Below, piece by piece: positions 6,218 through 11,308 of a stretch of 11,308 nucleotides of DNA. The notes beneath the pieces are model-generated. The model did no database searches, was not told the DNA's origin, and worked only from the letters and a program-made list of their open reading frames with translations. This DNA is from Candidatus Brocadiaceae bacterium (lineage in GTDB: Bacteria > Planctomycetota > Brocadiia > SM23-32): positions 1-11,308 of the forward strand of contig PWZK01000358.1 of NCBI GenBank assembly GCA_003567495.1, written 5' to 3'. Position 1 is the first letter of the stretch. Each line of letters starts with the position of its first letter. The position numbers were made by a program, and so were the translations under genes.

Positions 6218-8053
6218 TCAAAACAGCGAACGGATCATATCCTCCAGCTCTTCACCTTCCGAGGGGGCGTCCTCATCACCTTCTTCCTTCCGGAACAAAT
6301 CCGGTAAATCTTTGATATCATCGAAACGACCTTTCAACGCGTCGGTGATGCCCTCGCGGCCGATGTCCGCAAGGCTGCTCATGACGCCGGATACGGTTTT
6401 TGACGTGTCGATCGACACCCGTGGCGAGAGCATGCGCCCGTGCAACCTGCCATACAAACTGAAGGTTGCCAGGGCTGAAGCGACCACCCCGGACAATTCA
6501 GGGCCCATCCCCGCTATGCTTTCGCCATCCTCAATTTCCATGTCAAGGCCCGAAAGCGTGACGCTGAACGGTATATCAAGCATCTCCACTTGAAACCTTC
6601 CGTCCGCTTCGACCCGGGCCACACCGCCTAAAAGCCGGACAGGCACGATGTCGGAAAACTCGAAACCGGCTTCTTTTCCTACCGGTATTCCCTCCATGTT
6701 TACTCTGAGCCGGTGCGGCTCCTGGAGTAAGTGCAAATTGAGCCCTATCCATACCGGTGTCTCAGCCCCCGGACCCGATGAGAAAACGTGCAATTCCGTG
6801 GGCTTTCCGGCCATGACAGGAGCGGTTGTTAGTTCCGATACAACCACTTTGTACCTGTCAACCGGCTCCAGGATTTCCATCTCGGCAATTTCGATTTCCC
6901 GCACGCTGAGGGCCGGATGCCGTCTGAGCAGTTCGGTGGCCGTAGTGTTAAGATAACCTATAGATTCAGCGGTCTCAAAAGCATACCGTGCCGGCTCCTC
7001 CATCCGTTCCATCCGCTCAAGGCTGCGCTCCTTTTGTCTTTCTAAAAGGTCGGCAACGAATCTGACCGCCCGCTCCACATTTTCTGCATCTTTAAAATAA
7101 TCAAAAACAGAGGGATCGTCCGGGTCCGGGTCAGGCAAAGGCGGGGGCTCTTCATAGACAGCCCCGGCAACTTCCCTCCGCGTGCCGGTCCGCACCCCGC
7201 GCACCGAAAGCCTGCTGACCGTCAGGCGCCGGGCAAGCAGGTCCCGAAGGCTGATATCTGCGGTCACCTCCGCGGTCTGGAAACGATTATATTCAGGTTT
7301 TTCAGGATCCGTCAGTTCAAGCCCGCTCAGCACGAAACTGCCGCCGAAAAGTGAGAGCCTCGCCACCTCTACATTGACCTCCGCGCCGTTTAACTTCTCC
7401 ATAGCATAAACCGCCCCCCACCGAAAAGCGGTGTTAAGCGCAAAAAACTCCAGCGCGATTACAAAACAAGCCACAACACCGGCAAACACCACTCCGCTCT
7501 TTCTCAACATGGGTTTTGGTGCGTCAACATCTTTCTTCTTCCCAAAAATGATCCGGATAAGGAATGCAACAGGTTTGAAGCCGGCTATTCTGGTGATAAA
7601 CGGCGCTGCCTCGCCTGCACCGAAAAACACCGTTCTCAGAAATCGGACGCTTTTTATCATGGCGTACGCATAAAGGCCGGCTGCAAGGACAATAAACGGC
7701 ATCGCGCCTATAGTGCAGTAGCGCTCCAGCCCGGCAAACGCCAGTACCGGCGCGTTAATCACTCCTGCGAAAAGACTTTCAATACCAAAATTGTGTATGA
7801 TCGCATATCCAATCCTGAAACTGGCCGGGGCAAGCAGATGCATGCATATTTTGCCTATTCCCAGGCCAAGCAGCGCCGTTCCAAGATGCGCGTTGAAGAT
7901 CACCAGAGCTGTAACCGCAAGCAGCGTAAGCAGGTTGAATCCAGGGATAAAACCGATAAAAACGCCCAGAAACGCACCAAGCGCGATTTGCAGCGGCGAT
8001 GCGCCGCCGCGGATAAACCTTCCAGCCTTGCGGATCATTTTCAGAATAAACAT
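6218..8053 (-). CDS. TIGR03546/TIGR03545-type fused membrane protein, function unknown
   Basis: The 611-aa protein begins with a hydrophobic domain resembling TIGR03546 and the related DUF2062 (about 1-170). ASPLQIALGAFLGVFIGFIP (18-37) is typical, and further membrane segments lie at about 40-76 and 114-134. A short basic linker (170-186) leads to another transmembrane helix (about 188-208). The long non-cytoplasmic region that follows resembles TIGR03545: GAEVNVEVARLSLFGGSF (223-240), then LTVSRLSVRGVRTGTRRE (277-294). This layout recalls AsmA-like periplasmic proteins. Residues about 300-315 are Pro/Asp-rich, 323-355 are charged and probably helical, and the C-terminus is acidic. In other genomes these two families are usually adjacent separate genes, so this looks like a natural fusion. 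Role is unknown; envelope or lipid-transfer maintenance is a guess from the AsmA-like look. The ATG at 8053 has a strong GGAGG 4 nt upstream. Confidence 0.75.
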   Translation of the reverse strand: MFILKMIRKAGRFIRGGASPLQIALGAFLGVFIGFIPGFNLLTLLAVTALVIFNAHLGTALLGLGIGKICMHLLAPASFRIGYAIIHNFGIESLFAGVINAPVLAFAGLERYCTIGAMPFIVLAAGLYAYAMIKSVRFLRTVFFGAGEAAPFITRIAGFKPVAFLIRIIFGKKKDVDAPKPMLRKSGVVFAGVVACFVIALEFFALNTAFRWGAVYAMEKLNGAEVNVEVARLSLFGGSFVLSGLELTDPEKPEYNRFQTAEVTADISLRDLLARRLTVSRLSVRGVRTGTRREVAGAVYEEPPPLPDPDPDDPSVFDYFKDAENVERAVRFVADLLERQKERSLERMERMEEPARYAFETAESIGYLNTTATELLRRHPALSVREIEIAEMEILEPVDRYKVVVSELTTAPVMAGKPTELHVFSSGPGAETPVWIGLNLHLLQEPHRLRVNMEGIPVGKEAGFEFSDIVPVRLLGGVARVEADGRFQVEMLDIPFSVTLSGLDMEIEDGESIAGMGPELSGVVASALATFSLYGRLHGRMLSPRVSIDTSKTVSGVMSSLADIGREGITDALKGRFDDIKDLPDLFRKEEGDEDAPSEGEELEDMIRSLF

Positions 8054-8089
8054 TTGACCTCCCCCCTCTTTGTTATCCCGCTTTTCTCA

Positions 8090-8262
8090 CAAGCAGACCC
8101 TGCGGGCGCGCTCCCAGCCTGCCTGCTGCAGGCAGGCGGTGCATCTGCTTTGTCAGGTGCGCTTCGCGTATATGAATACAGCCCGTCTGCGTGGGACACG
8201 CACAGGCAGGCGGCGCTTGCCTTTCGCGCAGCTGCACCGCTGGAAACGCGTGAAATATCCGG
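8090..8262. repeat. GC-rich multi-hairpin intergenic block
   Basis: This spacer is far richer in GC than the other intergenic regions here. It contains an almost perfect palindrome, GCCTGCCTGC (8117-8126) with GCAGGCAGGC (8128-8137). A 6-bp hairpin TGCGTG-GGA-CACGCA spans 8188-8202. CAGGCAGGCGG is directly repeated at 8129-8139 and 8203-8213. GCGGTGCATCTG (8136-8147) is complementary at 11 of 12 positions to 8229-8240. The transcript of either strand could fold extensively. It may be a REP/MITE-like repeat, or a terminator or processing element between the rubrerythrin and membrane-protein genes. No coding sequence is supported. Confidence 0.7.
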
Positions 8263-8263
8263 G

Positions 8264-8749
8264 CTATTCGTTTTTTTGCTGAAGTGATTTTTTAAAGTTT
8301 ACAAACTTCCTGTAATGCTCTCTCTCTTCTTTGATTATATTATCTATAAGGCCGGCATGTTCCTCCGCAACTATTTTTCTGAGCTGATTGTAATAATCGA
8401 TTCCGTTAAGCTCTGTCTTTATACCGAAGTCGATGGCGCCCACTGCATCCATTTTCTTAAGCGACTTATCATCCGCCAATGCCTGGCCCGGGAGAAAAGC
8501 TTTCGCGTAAGCGTCCAGAAGCATCTGAGCGCGTTTCCCCTCGACAGAAGGCGTATCGTAGCGGCCTACGCCGGAAAACATGCGGCTCAGAACTTCAAGA
8601 TGCTTGCCTTCCTCCGCGGCAAGGAAGAAAAAAAGGTTGCGAGCCTCATCTTTCTTTGAGTTTTCTCCACACTCTTTATAAAACTTAATACCATTCTTTT
8701 CCAGACCGATAGCGAACTCGACAGCCTGCTTTATAGTTATTCTTCGCAT
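8264..8749 (-). CDS. Rubrerythrin-like diiron protein (ferritin-like fold, no rubredoxin domain)
   Basis: A 161-aa four-helix-bundle protein of the rubrerythrin/ferritin-like family, probably acting in peroxide reduction or iron handling in the cytoplasm. Both halves carry a diiron ligand set: Glu17 in GLEKNG and Glu47-x-x-His50 in AAEEGKH, then Glu113 in KTELNG and Glu142-x-x-His145 in KEEREHY. No Cys-x-x-Cys rubredoxin domain is present and the only cysteine is Cys27, so electrons must come from a separate partner. The ATG at 8749 is preceded by GAGG at 8 nt. The gene lies 24 nt after holC in the same direction and is probably co-transcribed. Stand-alone rubrerythrin-like proteins are typical of anaerobes, but the exact reaction is not provable from sequence. 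Confidence 0.85.
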   Translation of the reverse strand: MRRITIKQAVEFAIGLEKNGIKFYKECGENSKKDEARNLFFFLAAEEGKHLEVLSRMFSGVGRYDTPSVEGKRAQMLLDAYAKAFLPGQALADDKSLKKMDAVGAIDFGIKTELNGIDYYNQLRKIVAEEHAGLIDNIIKEEREHYRKFVNFKKSLQQKNE

Positions 8750-8773
8750 GGTTATAACCTCGCTACCATAAAA

Positions 8774-9235
8774 TTAGTTTTTCTCCACGCCCTTGATCAA
8801 CCGCATGCTGTAACCGGCAGACTGATAGGCCCCGAAACGCCTTCGACTCATGGATTTCAGGTGTTCGTCATACAAATAAGCAAAGTCAATGATATGATCG
8901 AATTTCTCAAAACAGCCACAGGGCTCTCCACCGCTCGCCTCCACCAGCACCTGCATAATCGGCAACCGCTCCTGCCCGGCACATATCAAAATCGGATCAA
9001 CCGCAGGTTCCACCCCGCTCTCTGCGACAGCAACGGCGTGGGGCAGAAAACCGGCATCCTCAAATGTCCACAAAAGCCCGTCTACATAGCCGGCGGCCTT
9101 TTCGCTGTCCACCCGGATTAAAACTGTTTTGCCGTTTTCATAGCACCTCTTAACCCACAGACAGAGAAGCTGCGGTCTCTGCTGCTTGCCGGCGATCTCT
9201 ATGAATTGCGCCAATTTGTTCGTTTTTTCTTTCAA
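8774..9235 (-). CDS. holC: DNA polymerase III subunit chi (HolC family)
   Basis: A 153-aa protein with the HolC fold. In proteobacteria chi links the clamp-loader psi subunit to SSB on single-stranded DNA. The hallmark LLWTFEDAGFLPHAVA is at 54-69. It is preceded by a typical N-terminal helix region ending RCYENGKTVLIRV (30-42), and followed by a hydrophobic strand (VDPILICAG, 79-87) and a C-terminal GAYQSAGYSMRLI (135-147), like the family's ending. Length matches the family. The frame opens at a TTG (9235), with an in-frame stop upstream and no good Shine-Dalgarno, so the start is less certain than the identity. The nearby ATG at about 9254 is in another frame. It heads a probable operon with the rubrerythrin gene, an unusual partner for a replication subunit. 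No holD (psi) is in the window. Confidence 0.85.
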   Translation of the reverse strand: MKEKTNKLAQFIEIAGKQQRPQLLCLWVKRCYENGKTVLIRVDSEKAAGYVDGLLWTFEDAGFLPHAVAVAESGVEPAVDPILICAGQERLPIMQVLVEASGGEPCGCFEKFDHIIDFAYLYDEHLKSMSRRRFGAYQSAGYSMRLIKGVEKN

Positions 9236-9313
9236 ATGACAGTCCGATCATAACTCACAAAAACAGTACTCAACCATAAAAACAGACGAAGCTCACCGAG
9301 ACTTTACATATAC

Positions 9314-9342
9314 ATTCTATTGCGGTAGCGATACCGGGTCAA
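9314..9342 (-). promoter_or_regulatory. Promoter for holC-rubrerythrin with a palindrome in the spacer
   Basis: On the minus strand, TTGACC (9337-9342) and TAGAAT (9314-9319) are separated by exactly 17 nt. Within the spacer, adjoining the -35 box, CGGTA-GCGA-TACCG (plus strand, 9323-9336) is a perfect 5-bp inverted repeat. It may be an operator where a dimeric repressor would block polymerase, but the arms are short and chance is possible. The predicted transcript starts near 9307, about 70 nt before the TTG start. Copy 2 of the composite repeat begins just upstream of the -35 box. Confidence 0.6.
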
Positions 9343-9348
9343 GTAAGC

Positions 9349-9460
9349 GCCTAATTCTTTTCAAAAAAGAACTTGAAAAGAATTAGTATAACGGCAACGA
9401 CTAAAACGGCAAAAAGGCTTCTCGCTTTTTCGCAGATCGATAATTTGTTGTCGACATACA
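9349..9460 (+). repeat. Composite hairpin-palindrome intergenic repeat, copy 2
   Basis: The modules match copy 1. A perfect 14-bp inverted repeat pairs CTAATTCTTTTCAA (9351-9364) with TTGAAAAGAATTAG (9373-9386) around an 8-nt loop. The linker carries CAACGACTAAAACGGCAAA (9395-9413). The second palindrome pairs ATCGATAA (9436-9443) with TTGTCGAC (9448-9455) around TTTG; it keeps pairing through a T-G wobble, with one terminal mismatch. The hairpin-to-palindrome distance is about 50 nt, as in copy 1. An extra AAAAAG/CTTTTT stem (9411-9416 with 9425-9430) lies in the linker. This copy sits between divergent genes, where a terminator would make little sense. Confidence 0.85.
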
Positions 9461-9585
9461 AAAAAGTGAATATTCAATAGCCAGCACCCGAAAACTAATG
9501 ACGAAGGAACGACCATTAACCACTACGCACATTCCAGATTCCGGCTCGTCCGGGTTGGGAATTTGCGCTGTAAACTTTTTTGCAT
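9461..9585. other. Rest of the divergent holC/GH4 intergenic region
   Basis: No open reading frame or RNA gene is recognised. A short GC-rich stem, CCGG-loop-CCGG, lies around 9540-9553, flanked by ATTCC and GGAAT. It could be an upstream regulatory site for the GH4 gene, but nothing in it is decisive. Confidence 0.3.
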
Positions 9586-9614
9586 TTGCAACGTTTTTTC
9601 CTGTACCGTATTAT
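9586..9614 (+). promoter_or_regulatory. Promoter for the GH4 glycosidase gene
   Basis: TTGCAA (9586-9591) and TATTAT (9609-9614) are separated by exactly 17 nt. An overlapping TATATA (9612-9617) could also serve as -10. Transcription would start near 9621, giving a leader of about 58 nt. TGCA-TT-TGCA overlaps the -35 box at 9581-9590 and could be part of an operator. Confidence 0.55.
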
Positions 9615-9678
9615 ATACATTTCCTTCAGACGCACATGGTTCACGTCTAACATGATTTTTTAACGGAGAAAGTTTCGC

Positions 9679-11040
9679 ATGAGTATCAAAGTTGTTCTGA
9701 TCGGAGGCGGTAGTTACAACTGGACGCCCACACTGGCAAAAGATCTTTTTTTAAGAGAGGGGATTGCGGGAAGCGAGCTTGTGCTGGTGGACATAGACCC
9801 CGATGCCCTTGAGCTTCTCAGGCGCTACTGCAGCGTGTTGGCCGAGAAATGCGGCACGGGTTGGAACGTTCGAGCCGCCGAACTGGACGAAGCACTGGAC
9901 GGGGCCGACACCGTTTGCATCTCGATTTCCACCGGCGACGTGGAAGCCATGCACCTGGACTATACCATACCGGAGAAATTCGGCGTTTACCATACAGTGG
10001 CGGACACCGTAGGCCCCGGCGGCATATCGCGCACCCTTCGCAATGTGCCGGTGTTTCTGGACATCGCCCGCCGCATGGAACGACTCTGCCCCGAAGCCTG
10101 GCTGGTCCACGTGACCAATCCCCTCAACCAGCTCACAAGGGTTGTGGATAAAGAAAGCAACGTGAAAGTCGCCGGACTCTGCCATAACTACGAGGGCACC
10201 GCCGCCTTTCTGGCCAGTTTTTTCGGCGTTCAGCGGAATGAGTTCGAAGCGGTCAGCGTCGGAGTAAATCACGGAACATGGCTGAAAGACCTCACGGTTA
10301 AAGGTAAACCCGCCGACATCTCTCGCATGAACGTAAAGGAATACCTTCGTTTCGAGGCCGAACGGACAGGCCCGGTGAAAACCAATACCACCGACGATGA
10401 AATCGAGGCCATGTTCGAGAGTAAGGACACCATGGGCCGTTTGCTGTCGTTTGAGCTTTTCGAGCGGTTCGGCTACTTTCCCGTCGGTTCCGCGCCGCAT
10501 GTGGCGGAAAATTTCCCCTATTACCTGAACGCCCCCGATACTATCTCCAGACACCGCATAAGGCGCAAGGGCGTGCTCCCGAGGCGCCGCAACGGAAAAG
10601 ACAAAAAAAGGAGGCTGATCGCCGATACGCTGGAAGGACGTGAGGAATGGCCGGAATTAAAACCGTCTTTGGAAGGATTATCGGTGGCGGTGGAATCGCT
10701 CCATACCGGCGCCACCTCACGCATAATGGCAACTATGCCCAATCGGGGCCAGATAAGCAACCTGCCGCCGGACGTGCCGGTCGAAACCTGGGCCGCGGTC
10801 GACTCCATCGGCATACATCCGATCGCCGCAGGGCCGGTTCCCGAACCGCTGCTGGGGATGGTTCAGAGCGTTGTTACCGAGATTGAACTGACCGTGGAAG
10901 CGGCAACCGAAGGCGACCGCAGGAAAGTGGCACAGGCCATGTTCGCCTCACCTATGCTGCACGATAAGGACTGCGCAGAGGAACTGGCCGGCCACCTCAT
11001 AGAAGCACACATGCAATATTTGCCGCAATTTAAAGCCTGA
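9679..11040 (+). CDS. GH4 family NAD/metal-dependent glycosidase, LplD-like (putative alpha-galacturonidase or relative)
   Basis: A 453-aa cytoplasmic enzyme of glycoside hydrolase family 4, which cleaves by an NAD-dependent redox-elimination mechanism with a divalent metal. It has the N-terminal dinucleotide motif IGGGSYNWTP (8-17) with acidic Asp38/Asp40 after strand 2 (VLVDID), DTVGPGGISRTLRNVP (109-124), VTNPLN (145-150), the metal-site Cys168-His169 in GLCHNYEG, and His198 in VGVNHGTWL. The C-terminal half has HVAENFPYY (274-282) and MPNRGQISNLP (353-363), as in LplD/AglA-type members. The segment after Cys-His is CHNY, where characterised subgroups show CHE, CHS or CHG, so the sugar specificity is uncertain. 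The ATG at 9679 has GGAG 10 nt upstream. Residues 291-312 are strongly basic. It is transcribed alone from its own promoter, convergent with a putative polysaccharide-lyase-like gene; a shared uronate-glycan pathway is inference. Confidence 0.88.
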   Translation: MSIKVVLIGGGSYNWTPTLAKDLFLREGIAGSELVLVDIDPDALELLRRYCSVLAEKCGTGWNVRAAELDEALDGADTVCISISTGDVEAMHLDYTIPEKFGVYHTVADTVGPGGISRTLRNVPVFLDIARRMERLCPEAWLVHVTNPLNQLTRVVDKESNVKVAGLCHNYEGTAAFLASFFGVQRNEFEAVSVGVNHGTWLKDLTVKGKPADISRMNVKEYLRFEAERTGPVKTNTTDDEIEAMFESKDTMGRLLSFELFERFGYFPVGSAPHVAENFPYYLNAPDTISRHRIRRKGVLPRRRNGKDKKRRLIADTLEGREEWPELKPSLEGLSVAVESLHTGATSRIMATMPNRGQISNLPPDVPVETWAAVDSIGIHPIAAGPVPEPLLGMVQSVVTEIELTVEAATEGDRRKVAQAMFASPMLHDKDCAEELAGHLIEAHMQYLPQFKA

Positions 11041-11088
11041 CCCTGACAAGCCGGATTTTGGAATCAGAATTCCTGACTTTCATTGATC
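11041..11088. other. Short convergent intergenic region
   Basis: 48 nt lie between two convergent stop codons. A 5-bp hairpin, GGAAT-CAGA-ATTCC (11060-11073), is present, but no strong T tract follows on either strand. A shared terminator is possible but weak. Confidence 0.25.
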
Positions 11089-11308
11089 TCACTGTCTTAT
11101 CAGTTCATAGGACAATTCCCGGCCATCCAGTTCAAAATCAACTTTCCATCCGTCTCCACTGACGCGCCAGCTATTCTCGCCAAGAGCTTCCACTTCTCTG
11201 GCGGCAACAGGTTGGTTGCCGTGACGGGGTGCATAAACAGTCACAAACGGCCGGGTCCAGGCCTCACCTTGCCGGCGAACAATAAGGGGCGGCATGGGCT
11301 GGTTCCAG
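11089..11308 (-). CDS. C-terminal end of a protein cut by the window edge, possibly heparinase/polysaccharide-lyase-like
   Basis: The frame is open from the right edge of the window to a TGA at 11089, giving about 72 C-terminal residues; the true start lies outside. The visible part is beta-rich: MPPLIVRRQGEAWTRPFVTV followed by YAPRHGNQPVA. This basic patch, then an R-x-G ... PF-V-x-V-Y strand, then an acidic beta-hairpin ending (WRVSGDGWKVDFEL) resembles the C-terminal beta-sandwich of heparinase II/III-like proteins and related lyases, as I recall them. No catalytic residues are in view, so this assignment is tentative. It converges with the GH4 gene, which would suit uronic-acid-rich glycan breakdown. 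The apparent methionine at 11295 is internal, because the frame continues upstream of it without a stop. Confidence 0.4.
   Translation of the reverse strand, partial: WNQPMPPLIVRRQGEAWTRPFVTVYAPRHGNQPVAAREVEALGENSWRVSGDGWKVDFELDGRELSYELIRQ

Noticed and set aside
7793..8287. Plus-strand frame running through the GC-rich spacer
   Set aside because: It overlaps the membrane-protein gene and the hairpin block. Its low-complexity basic and alanine-rich residues look non-coding.
9751..10554. Minus-strand open frame of 267 codons
   Set aside because: It is antisense to the GH4 gene, with no family resemblance and no ribosome binding site context; a shadow frame.

Overview
The window comes from a bacterium of intermediate GC content with standard code, RBS-led genes and recognisable sigma70-type promoters. 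The gene set is an ADP-forming acyl-CoA synthetase, stand-alone rubrerythrin, GH4 glycosidase, HolC, and a TIGR03546/TIGR03545-type membrane protein. It suggests an anaerobic or microaerophilic carbohydrate degrader, possibly a planctomycete or another PVC-type lineage. That assignment is inference; no rRNA or marker gene is present.

Layout, right to left along the minus strand. A promoter near 9314-9342, with a palindrome in its spacer, drives holC (DNA polymerase III chi), followed 24 nt later by a rubrerythrin-like diiron protein. A 210-nt GC-rich, hairpin-filled spacer separates these from a 611-aa membrane protein that looks like a fusion of two uncharacterised families usually encoded side by side. 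After a spacer with a near-consensus promoter (6093-6121) comes a two-gene glycosyltransferase operon: a 755-aa GT4 enzyme with a C-terminal alpha/alpha-toroid domain, then a 408-aa GT4-like paralogue. After a 224-nt spacer lies a 701-aa fused alpha-beta ADP-forming acetyl/acyl-CoA synthetase, preceded by a 16-bp direct repeat and lacking a Shine-Dalgarno.

On the plus strand, a GH4 NAD/metal-dependent glycosidase (LplD-like) at 9679-11040 has its own promoter. It converges on the truncated 3' end of a minus-strand gene (11089 to the right edge), possibly a heparinase or polysaccharide-lyase-type protein. Together these hint at uronate-containing glycan catabolism.

The most unusual non-coding signal is a composite element of about 110 bp, present twice in the same orientation (about 2361-2475 and 9349-9460). 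It consists of a long AT-rich hairpin, a conserved linker with an ACGAC-like motif, and a second palindrome. One copy lies between two minus-strand genes and the other in a divergent promoter region, so it is better explained as a dispersed repeat than as a terminator. I found no CRISPR array, tRNA, rRNA, transposase or phage gene, and no convincing complete new multi-gene system. The best leads are the repeat, the fused membrane protein and the glycosyltransferase pair.
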